From the NCBI GenBank assembly GCA_904420215.1, contig CAJFUR010000004.1, positions 1 to 38,804 on the forward strand: 38,804 bases of DNA. The letters run 5' to 3'. Origin of the DNA: an uncultured Eggerthellaceae bacterium. Its GTDB lineage: Bacteria; Actinomycetota; Coriobacteriia; Coriobacteriales; Eggerthellaceae. The position numbers and the translations under genes are program-made. The notes under the pieces are model-generated. The model searched no databases. It worked only from the letters and a program-made list of their open reading frames with translations, and was not told the origin of the DNA. Below, piece by piece: positions 6,815-15,404 of the stretch. Position 1 is the first letter of the stretch, and each line of letters starts with the position of its first letter.

Positions 6815-9592
6815 ATGTCGAAAACAGCCATAAGCCGCAGGAAGTTTCTTGCGGCCACGACAGTCGCTGGCCTTGGTGCCGTTTTGGCGGGATGCGCGTC
6901 AAGCGGTCTTGAGGAAGCTTCCGACGGGCCTGTAGCGGAAACGGAAGATGTTCGCGTGGTGAAAACGCTCTGCCGCGGATGCGTGGGGCATTGCGGCGTG
7001 CTTGCCCATGTCAAAAACGGCCGCGTCATCAAGGTGGAGGGCGACCCCGACCAGCTTTACTCCCAGGGGGTCATGTGCGCGAAGGGCCTTTCGCAGGTCC
7101 AGGCGCTCTACAATCCCAATCGCGTCAAATATCCCATGCGTCGCGTTGGGAAACGCGGCGAAAACAAGTGGGAACGCATATCCTGGGACGAGGCACTGGA
7201 TGAAATCGCCGAGCAGATAGTGAAGTACGCCCAGGAGTACGGTCCGGAAAGCCTCTTAGTCGGCTACGGTGGAGGCGGCCATCCCTTCCAGGGGTCGTAT
7301 GCCATGCGATTCCTCAACGTGGCAGATTCTCCGAACATCTTCGAACCGGGTGGCTTGCAGTGCCTGCAGCCCCGCGCGGTCATCGGCAATCTTATGTGGG
7401 GAAACGGTCCCATAGACATCACGTCGTGGGGTCTTGACGAATGCGAGGATTTCGGCGGCACCGATGCCAAGGCCATGGTGTTGTGGGGTATCAACCCTTG
7501 CGGGTCGAACCTCGGCAATGCCGGACGTCCCGTGAATGCCATGCGGGCGCGCGGAATGAAGACTGTGGTCATCGATCCGCGCTTCACGCCCGACGCCTCG
7601 AAAGCCGACGTGTGGCTTCCCATTCGTCCCGGCACCGACTTGGCCCTCATGATGTGCTGGATCAAGTACATCATCGACAACGAATTGTACGACGAGGACA
7701 TCGTGTACCGGTGGTCAACCTTGCCTTTCCTCGTGAACCTTGACACCATGATGCTGGTGAGGCCCGAAGACGTGGGCATGGAGGCCGAGGACTTGGCATA
7801 TGTCGTGTGGGACCGGAACACGAATGCTGCCCAGAAAATGCCCTATCCATATGACGATGCCTTGGATCCCGCCCTTGATGGCGGCCCCTATGAAGTAGGC
7901 GGCCTGACGTGCAAGCCTGCATTCCAGCTACTCAAAGAACGCTGCGACGAATGGACCATCGAAAGGGCCGCCGAAGTCTGCTGGCTTGAAGCGGACATGA
8001 TAGAGGAGGCCATCCGCATATACACCGACAACTCCCCGCAGGCGGGGCTTACGGTGGGCATGGCGTCCGACCACACGGAGCATTCCTGTCAGGCCGGCAT
8101 TGCCCACATCATTCTCAACATGATAATGGGCAACGTGTGCAAACCGGGCACACTTGCGCAGATGTTCACTTCTGGCAGCAACCCCTATGGTGCGGCTTGC
8201 GGCGAACTCCAACACTTCATTTCCGAGGGCCAATACAAGAAGCGCTTCGGCATCACCGAGTACAAGGCCATGAACAACCGGGGCTGGTGCCACAATTCGA
8301 TTCTGCTCGAGGCCATGCTCACCGGCGAGCCGTATCGCCCGCACGTTCTCATCGAGTGTTCGCTCAACAAGATGATCAACATGCCGAACGCCCAGAAATG
8401 GGATCTTGCCTTCCAGCAGTTGGAATACATCGTGCACCGCACCCTTTACCCGACTTCCTTCACGAACTACGCCGATCTGATGCTGCCTTCCACCGAGTGG
8501 TTGGAAATATACTGGGTCGGCACGTATGCGAACAGGGTGTATGTGCGCCAACCGGTGGTGCATCTGTGGGAAGGGATGGACGAACCAACGTTTTTTGGCC
8601 TGCTTGCCCAAAAGCTTGCCGCCATGGGCCATGGCCGTTTCCCCGACTCCATGGACCCGGAGAAATGCGCCGTAAACGAAAACACGCTGCCGCCGAATTT
8701 CGTCAAGAGCATTGGCAACGGCGGGCAGATTCCCTGGTGGAGCTCGACGGAAGAGATGCTCGACATGATGTACGAGCAGCGTGGCGCCGACATGACGTGG
8801 AAGGAACTGTGCGATCACGTGGCGGAAAACGGCTGGTATGAAACCACGTCTTCGGAAGATTACCACACCTACGAAACGTACAAGCAGCTTGACGAGGAGA
8901 CGGGGCTGCCGGTGGGCTTCGGGACGCCGTCCAAACGCCTGGAGCTGTATTGCGATCGCATTGTCACGCTTGGGCGCACGGGCGCGCCGCTTGCGAACTA
9001 CGAGCTCGAGCCCGCTTCCTACGAGTACGATCCCCTGCCGTATTACCACGAAATGTCGGAAAGTCCGCTGAATCCCGAATTTTCCGAGGAGTACCCCTTG
9101 GTGAGCACGAGCGGGCACATTCCCATGTACACGCATGGGACGTTGCGCAACGTGCCTTGGATTCGCGAGCGGCATCCCGTTCCCCAGTTGTCCATCAACC
9201 CCGTCGATGCCGACAAGTACGGCGTCGAAGACGGCGATTGGGTGTGGGTGGAATCCAAACGCGGCAGGACGCAGGGAAAGGCGCTGGTCACCACGGCGGT
9301 GGGTCCTGGCGTCACGCACATGGAGCGCTTTTGGTTTCCGGAAACCGCGAACACCGCGACCAAGGGCATGACCGAAATGAACGTGGGCATGCTTACCAGC
9401 GACGAGGGGCCTTTCAGCACCATCATCGGGTCGTGCACGTATCGCGGGTTCCAAGTGAAGGTGTACAAGGCCGACGGTGCCCCCGAGGGCGTGTGGACGG
9501 AGCCGGAGCAGTTCCGCGCATGGGTGCCGAATTACGACGAAGTGGAAGAAACGAGTCTCGACGAGGCTTTTGGAGGTGTTTCCGTTGACTAG
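6815..9592 (+). CDS. Catechol-dehydroxylase-like molybdopterin enzyme (operon A)
   Basis: Tat-exported Mo-bisMGD catalytic subunit, 925 aa. A twin-arginine motif SRRKFL (residues 7-12) precedes lipobox LAGC (Cys27). The [4Fe-4S] site is C53-x2-C56-x3-C60-x27-C88, followed by AKG, with the Lys typical of formate dehydrogenase/nitrate reductase-like enzymes rather than DmsA. Cys183 in LQCLQPRA is the likely Mo ligand. That C-x2-PR pattern and the C-terminal block around HPVPQLSINP and GDWVWVESKRG resemble, from memory, the catechol dehydroxylases (such as dopamine dehydroxylase Dadh) of Eggerthella and Gordonibacter. The substrate is not known, and it could be another acetylene-hydratase-like reductase. 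ATG 6815 follows GAAAGGG and gives a proper Tat signal. The gene overlaps the next one. Confidence 0.75.
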   Translation: MSKTAISRRKFLAATTVAGLGAVLAGCASSGLEEASDGPVAETEDVRVVKTLCRGCVGHCGVLAHVKNGRVIKVEGDPDQLYSQGVMCAKGLSQVQALYNPNRVKYPMRRVGKRGENKWERISWDEALDEIAEQIVKYAQEYGPESLLVGYGGGGHPFQGSYAMRFLNVADSPNIFEPGGLQCLQPRAVIGNLMWGNGPIDITSWGLDECEDFGGTDAKAMVLWGINPCGSNLGNAGRPVNAMRARGMKTVVIDPRFTPDASKADVWLPIRPGTDLALMMCWIKYIIDNELYDEDIVYRWSTLPFLVNLDTMMLVRPEDVGMEAEDLAYVVWDRNTNAAQKMPYPYDDALDPALDGGPYEVGGLTCKPAFQLLKERCDEWTIERAAEVCWLEADMIEEAIRIYTDNSPQAGLTVGMASDHTEHSCQAGIAHIILNMIMGNVCKPGTLAQMFTSGSNPYGAACGELQHFISEGQYKKRFGITEYKAMNNRGWCHNSILLEAMLTGEPYRPHVLIECSLNKMINMPNAQKWDLAFQQLEYIVHRTLYPTSFTNYADLMLPSTEWLEIYWVGTYANRVYVRQPVVHLWEGMDEPTFFGLLAQKLAAMGHGRFPDSMDPEKCAVNENTLPPNFVKSIGNGGQIPWWSSTEEMLDMMYEQRGADMTWKELCDHVAENGWYETTSSEDYHTYETYKQLDEETGLPVGFGTPSKRLELYCDRIVTLGRTGAPLANYELEPASYEYDPLPYYHEMSESPLNPEFSEEYPLVSTSGHIPMYTHGTLRNVPWIRERHPVPQLSINPVDADKYGVEDGDWVWVESKRGRTQGKALVTTAVGPGVTHMERFWFPETANTATKGMTEMNVGMLTSDEGPFSTIIGSCTYRGFQVKVYKADGAPEGVWTEPEQFRAWVPNYDEVEETSLDEAFGGVSVD

Positions 9593-10178
9593 GACGACGA
9601 TGGTCGTGGACCTCGACCGCTGCATCGGCTGCTATGGCTGCGAGATTGCCTGCAAGCAGGAAAACGATGTGGATTTGGGCGCGTACTGGAACAGGGTTGA
9701 CCAGATGGGGCCTTATGGAGACTTCCCCCGCATCAGCGCTTACTGGCTGCCTCATGCCTGTCAGCATTGCGCGGAACCGGCCTGCGTGGAGGCATGCCCG
9801 ACAGGCGCCTCGCATCGGGCCGACGACGGCGTCGTGCTTGTCGATGCCGATTCGTGCATTGGCTGCGAATCGTGCATGAAGGCGTGCCCTTACGGTGCCC
9901 GCTCCATAGACTCGCGCACCCACGTTGCCGGCAAGTGCACACTCTGCGTGGATTTGCGCGAGGCGGGCGGCAGACCCGCATGCGTGAAGAACTGCGTGGG
10001 ACAGGCACGTTTCGTCGGCGACCTTGACGATCCGAACTCCGATGTGTCGCAGGCTGTTGCCAATGCCGGCGAAGGCAACGTTTACTACCTTGCGGATGCG
10101 GGCACCGGTCCCACGGTGGCCTACATCCTCCATGGAAACATCTGCGACTGGCACGAGCCGGACGTTACGGAATGGTAG
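9585..10178 (+). CDS. DmsB/NrfC-type four-cluster ferredoxin subunit (operon A)
   Basis: Electron-transfer subunit of 197 aa for the upstream Mo enzyme. Four cysteine groups predict four [4Fe-4S] clusters: CIGCYGCEIAC (from residue 13), CQHCAEPACVEAC, CIGCESCMKAC, and CTLC with a later ACVKNC. No signal peptide is visible, consistent with carriage across the membrane with the Tat-bearing partner. The TTG at 9585 is chosen because GGAGGTG (9572-9578) is 6 nt upstream; the ATG at 9600 would be 21 nt from it. The start lies within the 3' end of the Mo gene (8-nt overlap), suggesting coupled translation. Confidence 0.85.
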   Translation: MTRTTMVVDLDRCIGCYGCEIACKQENDVDLGAYWNRVDQMGPYGDFPRISAYWLPHACQHCAEPACVEACPTGASHRADDGVVLVDADSCIGCESCMKACPYGARSIDSRTHVAGKCTLCVDLREAGGRPACVKNCVGQARFVGDLDDPNSDVSQAVANAGEGNVYYLADAGTGPTVAYILHGNICDWHEPDVTEW

Positions 10179-10378
10179 GGGGCGCTTAGGCTTTTCTGGG
10201 GCGGATGCGGCGCTCGGGCGCGCTCGGGCCGCAGCATGCGCGGCATGGTTGCGATCCGGCATGCGCGGCATGGTTGCGATCCGGGTTGCACGGTGTGGTT
10301 GCGGTCCCGGTCGCGTGTGCACGGTTGCAGCCTGCGACGCCCGTGGCGCGCATCCACCCCTCCAATGAAAGGGCGAAC
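10179..10378. repeat. Operon A spacer with 25-bp tandem repeat
   Basis: The 200-bp gap between the FeS and TorD-like genes contains two exact 25-bp units (10234-10258 and 10259-10283; each begins GCATGCGCGGCATGG) and a degenerate third copy to about 10310. It breaks an otherwise tightly packed operon. No gene is seen in it. Confidence 0.75.
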
Positions 10379-11122
10379 ATGAATTTGTGTGAGGATTATC
10401 TTGAATCTGCCGAGAACCGCCAGAATTTCTATGGCCTGCTTGCCTGCATTTACCGAAAGGAAGCGGATGCTCTCCTGCTGGAGGGGATGAAGGGATTGGC
10501 GTTTGCCGGCGAGGATGCCGAAAGCCTGTTTGGGCGTGGCGCGTGCGAACTGGATGCCTATTTGGGCGGGCTTCAACCCAATGCGCGCACGGATTTGGCC
10601 GTGGACTATGCACGCGTGTTTCTGGGCGCGGGCATTGCCACGAGCGAGGCGGCCTATCCCTACGAAAGCGTCTACACCTCCGAAGACCATCTGGTCATGC
10701 AGGAAGCCCACGACGCGATGGGCGCGCTCTTGCGCTCGAGCGGCCTTGCATGCAAGGGAAGCCCGAACGAACCCGCCGATCATATAGCGCTCGAGTTGGA
10801 CTACATGGCGCATCTTGTCGGGCAAGGGCTTTGTGCGGCGGAAGCGGGAAACGGCGAGGCTGTTTCGTCCAGCGTTGCAAGCCAGCTCGCCTTTCTGCGG
10901 GAGCATTTGCTGAACTGGGTGCCGAGCTTCGCGCACGATGTGGAACGCTATGCCGAAACTGGCTTTTATCGGGGGATTGGGAAGATGACCCTGGGTTTCC
11001 TGGAAATGGACGAGGGCGAATTGCGCCGTTTGTCTGACGGGGGCGAAAGCGGAGAAGATGCGGCGCCGGCGGGAGAAGTTGCAGTTGGGGCTGCACTTTG
11101 GGCAGAGGGAGCGGCATCATGA
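10379..11122 (+). CDS. TorD/DmsD-like redox enzyme maturation protein
   Basis: All-helical cytosolic chaperone of 247 aa, expected to bind the Tat signal and/or apoprotein of the operon's Mo enzyme until its cofactor is inserted. TorD-family signatures are visible: a segment YARVFLGAG, then AAYPYESVYTSEDHLVM, then DHIALELDYMAHL. ATG 10379 follows GAAAGGG (10367-10373). The gene overlaps the next one by 4 nt (ATGA). It is the only such chaperone in the window, so operons B, C and D must rely on one encoded elsewhere or share this one. Confidence 0.83.
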   Translation: MNLCEDYLESAENRQNFYGLLACIYRKEADALLLEGMKGLAFAGEDAESLFGRGACELDAYLGGLQPNARTDLAVDYARVFLGAGIATSEAAYPYESVYTSEDHLVMQEAHDAMGALLRSSGLACKGSPNEPADHIALELDYMAHLVGQGLCAAEAGNGEAVSSSVASQLAFLREHLLNWVPSFAHDVERYAETGFYRGIGKMTLGFLEMDEGELRRLSDGGESGEDAAPAGEVAVGAALWAEGAAS

Positions 11123-11799
11123 CGTTTCTTGGGGTGTTGTTGGCCGCATTCGCGGCGTGCGTTGCGCTTCGCAAGCCCATTTACCACCATCGCAAGGTGC
11201 TTTTCGCCGTGACCGTTGCCATCGATCTCGCTTTCGTTGTAGGCTTGACGGTGGGCATGCCCCGGGCGCTATGGGAGATCTTCGTCGTGCTTGTTCAGAA
11301 GTGCACGCTGGCCCTTGCCCTGTTCGTTGTCGTGATGTACATCGGGGTGCTGCCGAAGGACTCCAAGCTGCACCGTTGGCTCGACCCCATTCGCGGCGAC
11401 CTTTCCATCGTCGCGTGTCTTCTGGCCTTGGGGCATATGGGGCTTTATCTCGACGTGTATGCTCCCGTGCTGATGGAGGCGGTGGGGGTGAAGGGGAATC
11501 TGGTCGCTTCCTTCGTCGTTGCCCTGGTCGTTTTCGCGCTTTTGCTGGTGCTTGGCGCAACGTCGTTCGTGTTCGTGAAGAAGCGCATGGAGAAAACCTT
11601 CTGGAAGAAGGTGCAGCGGCTGGCATATCCGTTTTTCTTCCTGGTTTACGTGCATCTCATGATGATACTGCTTCCAGCGGCCATGAGCGGGGCGGCGAAA
11701 GCCCAAATGTCCATCGCCGTCTACACGGCTGTGTTTGGCGTCTATGCTGTTTTGCGTGTTGTTCGTGCGGTTGCGGACCGCAAGACCAGCGCGTCCTGA
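11119..11799 (+). CDS. b-type cytochrome / ferric-reductase-like membrane anchor (operon A)
   Basis: Membrane protein of 226 aa with about six hydrophobic segments. Histidines inside membrane segments (LLALGHMGLYL and VYVHLMMILLP) are plausible haem ligands, as in the YedZ/MsrQ and ferric-reductase-like transmembrane families. As the last gene of operon A it would pass quinol electrons through haem to the ferredoxin subunit, replacing NrfD/DmsC. ATG 11119 overlaps the TorD-like stop codon. A clear paralogue is at 30665-31375, sharing KCTLA, VVMxIGV and VYVHLM. Haem binding is inferred. Confidence 0.75.
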   Translation: MTFLGVLLAAFAACVALRKPIYHHRKVLFAVTVAIDLAFVVGLTVGMPRALWEIFVVLVQKCTLALALFVVVMYIGVLPKDSKLHRWLDPIRGDLSIVACLLALGHMGLYLDVYAPVLMEAVGVKGNLVASFVVALVVFALLLVLGATSFVFVKKRMEKTFWKKVQRLAYPFFFLVYVHLMMILLPAAMSGAAKAQMSIAVYTAVFGVYAVLRVVRAVADRKTSAS

Positions 11800-12268
11800 G
11801 GCCGCGGTTTCACCGCTTTCGTTTCCTGTTCGATCTCCCGTGTTCTCCGTGCGTTGTCTCCCCTGTTGTTCGTTTCGCGTCGCTTCGCTCGAACTTTTAT
11901 CCGATGCTCTGAGCGCGAGTGGTTGCATGTACATAAAAAGTTGACTTTTCGTGTACGCACATGGCATGAAAAGTCAACTTTTCGTGTACGCGCATGGCAT
12001 GAAAAAGAAGCTTTTCATGCCATGCGGGAGTCGGATCCGGTACGAAACCGCGACGCATGCGCTAGGGGGCGCGGCGCTTTCGGCATGCGCCCTTCTCGTG
12101 TTGCGCTTCAGTTTTCGTGTGGAAAAGCATCCCTTCGCCGGAAACGTCGGCGTGCTTTAGCGGGTTGGAGTACAATGGGCGCATACGTCAGGATCGTGTA
12201 CCCGCACGTCATGGACATGGGGCGCGCACGGGGCGCGGCGCGGAGTTCAAGCGGGAAGGAGTGCCGAA
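11800..12268. other. Gene-free region with tandem and inverted repeats
   Basis: A 469-bp gap with no gene. It carries a 33-bp tandem repeat and nested inverted repeats at 11936-12025 and a short CGCCG/CGGCG hairpin near 12137-12152. A TACAAT hexamer at 12171-12176 could be a -10 element for ilvE, although I see no good -35. No classical terminator with a U-tract is obvious after the cytochrome gene; the hairpins at 11936-12025 may do that job. Confidence 0.5.
11936..12025. repeat. 33-bp tandem repeat with two perfect inverted repeats
   Basis: AAAAGTTGACTTTTC (11936-11950) is the exact reverse complement of GAAAAGTCAACTTTT (11968-11982). GCATGGCATGAAAA (11992-12005) is the exact reverse complement of TTTTCATGCCATGC (12012-12025), with loop AGAAGC. 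A unit containing ACTTTTCGTGTACGC recurs at 33-bp spacing (11944-11972 and 11977-12005), differing at one base. Confidence 0.9.
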
Positions 12269-13192
12269 ATGGCCGACATCACAGAAGTGGACTACATCTG
12301 GAAGAACGGGGAGATGTTGCCGTGGGCGGAGGCGACGACGCACATCCTGTCCCATTCGCTCCACTACGGCTCGGGCGTGTTCGAGGGCATCCGCTGCTAC
12401 CAGAACCCCGAAACGAAGAAAAGCTACGTGTTCCGCCTGCGCGACCACATGGAGCGCCTGCACCGCAGCTGCAAGATAGCGCTCATCGACCTGCCGTATT
12501 CGGTTGACGAGCTGTGCGACGCAACGGTGGAGCTCATCCGCAAGAACAACCTGCCTTCCTGCTACATCCGCCCCATCGTGTACCGCGGCTACGGCGTCAT
12601 GGGCGTCGATCCCACGGGCGCTCCCACCGACGTGGCCATTGCCGCGTGGCCGTGGGACTCCTACTTGGGCGATGACGCGCTTGAAAACGGCGTGTCGGTG
12701 GGCGTTTCCTCGTGGCGCCAGCGCTCCAACAACGCCATTCCGCCGGCGGTGAAGGCCACGGCGTCCTACATGAATTCCATCCTCGCCAAGATGGAGGCCC
12801 GCCAGCACGGCTATGCCGAGGCCATCATGCTGAACGAGGCGGGGCTGGTGTGCGAGGGAACGGGCGAGAACCTGTTCGCCGTGCGCGACGGCGTGCTGTC
12901 CACGCCGCCTCTCTCTGACGGCCTTCTGGAGGGCATCACGCGCGACACCGTCCTGTGCTTGGCCGACGACTTGGAGATTCCGGCCATCGAGGAAAGCATG
13001 ACGCGCGCCGACCTGTACGTTGCCGACGAGGTGTTCATGACCGGCTCGGCCGCCGAACTCACGCCCATCGGCAGCGTGGACGGGCGCATCGTGGGCAAGC
13101 CGGGCGAGATCACGCGCGCCCTGCAAGAGCGCTTCTTCGACGTCGCCTACGGCAACGTGGAAGAATACGCCGATTGGCTGACTGAAATCTAG
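12269..13192 (+). CDS. ilvE: Branched-chain amino acid aminotransferase
   Basis: PLP-dependent class IV aminotransferase of 307 aa, near the usual family length. It interconverts leucine, isoleucine and valine with their 2-oxo acids using glutamate/2-oxoglutarate. Visible signatures are the N-terminal GSGVFEGIRCYQ, the presumed Schiff-base lysine in PPAVKATASYMNS, GLVCEGTGENLF and TGSAAELTPI, which bind PLP phosphate and substrate. The start is set by GGAAGGAG about 8 nt before the ATG. It lies upstream of cimA on the same strand, and together they supply isoleucine. A 189-bp structured spacer separates them. Confidence 0.92.
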   Translation: MADITEVDYIWKNGEMLPWAEATTHILSHSLHYGSGVFEGIRCYQNPETKKSYVFRLRDHMERLHRSCKIALIDLPYSVDELCDATVELIRKNNLPSCYIRPIVYRGYGVMGVDPTGAPTDVAIAAWPWDSYLGDDALENGVSVGVSSWRQRSNNAIPPAVKATASYMNSILAKMEARQHGYAEAIMLNEAGLVCEGTGENLFAVRDGVLSTPPLSDGLLEGITRDTVLCLADDLEIPAIEESMTRADLYVADEVFMTGSAAELTPIGSVDGRIVGKPGEITRALQERFFDVAYGNVEEYADWLTEI

Positions 13193-13195
13193 AGG

Positions 13196-13222
13196 GTTCC
13201 GCCGTTCTACGAACGGCGGAAC
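13196..13222 (+). terminator. Perfect hairpin after ilvE
   Basis: GTTCCGCCGTTC (13196-13207), loop TAC and GAACGGCGGAAC (13211-13222) form a 12-bp perfect stem starting 3 nt after the ilvE stop. No U-tract follows, so it may be an mRNA-stabilising or attenuator hairpin rather than a simple terminator. Confidence 0.5.
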
Positions 13223-13226
13223 TGCT

Positions 13227-13345
13227 CGACGCTGCGGGCACCCGTGGCACCGGATCTCGCGGCGATGCCGGCGGCTCGCGTACCTCGGTACGCGTCGCCC
13301 CCGTCATCCCCACGATCTCCGGCACCACGGGTGCCCTCGCTGACT
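13227..13345. repeat. Long imperfect hairpin (REP/BIME-like or leader element)
   Basis: GGGCACCCGTGG (13236-13247) pairs exactly with CCACGGGTGCCC (13325-13336). The apex CGCGTACC (13277-13284) pairs with GGTACGCG (13287-13294). Most of the sequence between also pairs with scattered mismatches, giving one hairpin of about 50 bp per arm ending about 35 nt before the cimA start. Confidence 0.7.
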
Positions 13346-13381
13346 TTACGAACGACCTGCGAGGCAAAAGGAGCGGCCTTC

Positions 13382-14968
13382 GTGAATAGAATCCTCACGT
13401 ATGACAGCACGTTGCGCGACGGCGGGCAGTGCGAGGGCGTGGCGCTGTCGCTGGAAGACAAGCTGCGCATCGTCATGCGTCTGGACGAGTTCGGCATCGA
13501 CTTCATAGAGGGCGGCTTTCCCGCGTCGAACCCGAAGGACATCGCGTTCTTCGAGCAGGTTCGCACGCTGCCGCTGAAGCACGCGCAGGTGGCCGCGTTC
13601 GGCTCCACGTGCAAGAAGGGCGTGGCGGCTTGCGACGACAAGGGGCTCGCCGATTTGCTGGCGAGCGGGGCGCCGGTGGTCACCATCGTGGGCAAGACGT
13701 GGGACGCGCAGGTCACGCGCGCCTTGCAAACCTCGCTGGAGGAAAACCTGCGCATGATTGCCGACTCGGTGGCCCATCTGAAGGCGCACGGCCGCCGGGT
13801 GGTGTTCGACGCCGAGCACTTCTTCGACGGCTACCGCGCGAACCCCGACTACGCGCTCGCGTGCGTGCGCGCCGCCAGCGCCGCAGGTGCCGACTCCATA
13901 GACCTGTGCGAAACGAACGGCGGGGCGCTGCCGCATCAGGTGGAAGAGGCCGTTGCCGCCGTGGCGGCCGCCGTGCCCGGCCAGGCGTGGGGCATCCATT
14001 GCCACAACGACTCCGGCTGCGCCGTTGCGAACACGCTCGCCGCCGTGCGCGCCGGGGCGACGCAGGTGCAGGGCACGGTGGGCGGCTTGGGCGAGCGCGT
14101 GGGCAACGCCGACCTGCTGACGGTGATTGCCGACCTGGAACTCAAGATGGACTGCGCGTGCGTGGGCGCGGAGAACCTGCGGCAGCTGACCGGCGTCGCG
14201 CAGTTCGTCTTCGAACTGTGCAACATGGCCGTGCCGGGGCACCACCCCTACGTGGGCGCCTCCGCGTTCGCGCACAAGGGCGGCCTGCATGCCAGCGCCA
14301 TCGCGCGGTTTCCCGAGGCCTACGAGCACGCCAAGCCGGAGGCGGTGGGCAATGCGACGCGCATGCTGGTGAGCGAGCTGGCGGGGAAGGCGTCTTTGGT
14401 GGCGAAGGCGGCCAGCCTGGGCATCGACCTCGCCTCCGCCCGTCCGGCCGACGTGCAGGCCATTCTCGACGACATCAAGCAGCGCGAGGCGGCGGGCTAT
14501 TCCTACGAGGTGGCCGACGGCTCGCTCGCGCTTCTGGTCAGGCGGCACTTGGGGCAGTACGCTCCCCGCTTCACGCTGGAGAGCTTCCGCGTCATCGTGG
14601 ACGACCACGAGGACACCGGGGCGCTGGCGAAGGACGCCATGAGCGAGGCGACCATCAAGATACACGTGGGCGAGCAGCGCTTCGTGGCCACCGGCGAGGG
14701 CGCAGGCCCGGTGGGCGCCCTGGACAACGCGCTGCGCATGGCCATCACGGAGTTCTACCCGGAAGTGGCCGGCATGGAGCTGGTGGACTACAAGGTGCGC
14801 ATTCTGGACGAGAACGTGGGCACCGACGCCATCACGCGCGTCGTGATCACGACGCGCGACAGGAACGGCAGTTGGGGCACGGTGGGCGTGTCGGAGAACA
14901 TCATCGAGGCCTCGTGGAACGCGCTGGTGGATTCCATCGAGTACGGCCTTGCGAGAATGGGGAAGTGA
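13382..14968 (+). CDS. cimA: (R)-citramalate synthase
   Basis: Enzyme of 528 aa condensing acetyl-CoA with pyruvate to citramalate, the first step of the threonine-independent isoleucine route. The DRE-TIM barrel shows [18 protein letters not shown] near the N-terminus (the TLRDG motif with catalytic Arg/Asp), [11 protein letters not shown], and the metal-binding HxH in [15 protein letters not shown]. The C-terminal ~140 residues match the LeuA-type dimerisation/regulatory domain that binds feedback inhibitor. The length and GFPASNPKD segment favour CimA over LeuA or homocitrate synthase, but substrate choice cannot be proved from sequence. GTG 13382 is chosen for AAGGAG at 13368-13373 and the immediate start of the catalytic motif. 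Confidence 0.88.
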   Translation: MNRILTYDSTLRDGGQCEGVALSLEDKLRIVMRLDEFGIDFIEGGFPASNPKDIAFFEQVRTLPLKHAQVAAFGSTCKKGVAACDDKGLADLLASGAPVVTIVGKTWDAQVTRALQTSLEENLRMIADSVAHLKAHGRRVVFDAEHFFDGYRANPDYALACVRAASAAGADSIDLCETNGGALPHQVEEAVAAVAAAVPGQAWGIHCHNDSGCAVANTLAAVRAGATQVQGTVGGLGERVGNADLLTVIADLELKMDCACVGAENLRQLTGVAQFVFELCNMAVPGHHPYVGASAFAHKGGLHASAIARFPEAYEHAKPEAVGNATRMLVSELAGKASLVAKAASLGIDLASARPADVQAILDDIKQREAAGYSYEVADGSLALLVRRHLGQYAPRFTLESFRVIVDDHEDTGALAKDAMSEATIKIHVGEQRFVATGEGAGPVGALDNALRMAITEFYPEVAGMELVDYKVRILDENVGTDAITRVVITTRDRNGSWGTVGVSENIIEASWNALVDSIEYGLARMGK

Positions 14969-14969
14969 C

Positions 14970-15254
14970 ATGAGCGACCTGCGGACGCAAGAAGTGAACG
15001 ACCTGTTGCGCGTTTTCGCCTCCCTCGAGGACGAGGACACCATCTTCGCGCTGTTGGAAGACTTGTTCACCATCCGCGAGATCAAGGAGACGTCGCAGCG
15101 GCTCGCCGTGGCGCGCATGTTGGCCGCGGGCAAGTCGTATGCGGCCATCGAGGAGATCACGGGGGCGTCGGCCACCACCATCGCCCGCGTCTCGAAGTGC
15201 CTGAGCTACGGCTCCGGAGGCTACGCCGCCGCCCTCGACGTGCTGGCAGGCTAG
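14970..15254 (+). CDS. YerC/YecD family TrpR-related regulator
   Basis: Small helical protein of 94 aa with a TrpR-like HTH fold: LLEDLFTIREIKETSQRLAV is followed by KSYAAIEEITGASATTIARV, which holds the helix-turn-helix, and then SKCLSYGSGGY, close to the YerC/YecD family consensus. ATG 14970 lies one base after the cimA stop, with GGGGAAG inside the end of cimA, so the two are probably co-translated. Its target is unknown. Its placement suggests it may respond to an amino acid and control branched-chain or aromatic biosynthesis, but that is inference. Confidence 0.85.
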   Translation: MSDLRTQEVNDLLRVFASLEDEDTIFALLEDLFTIREIKETSQRLAVARMLAAGKSYAAIEEITGASATTIARVSKCLSYGSGGYAAALDVLAG

Positions 15255-15404
15255 GCGGCGCGGGGCGCGGGGCCGCAGGGCTGCGGGGCGCCTGCCGGTT
15301 GGCCCGATGCCCACAGGCATGGGCGGAGCGCTTGGGCGCAGGTGACATGCGCCGCCACCTGCGCGGGGCGTGCGGGAACGCATGATGCGAGAGAAGGAGA
15401 ACTT

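Noticed and set aside
6815-9592. Selenocysteine in the operon A Mo enzyme
   Set aside because: The likely Mo-ligand codon at 7361-7363 is TGC (Cys), and no in-frame TGA interrupts the gene.
11854-12507. Open frame covering the 33-bp repeats and running into ilvE
   Set aside because: It is repeat translation followed by out-of-frame ilvE; the inverted-repeat structure explains the sequence better than coding.
13196-13381. T-box or other known riboswitch before cimA
   Set aside because: No T-box sequence (AGGGTGGNACCGCG-like) or other riboswitch core is visible; the spacer is dominated by simple hairpins.
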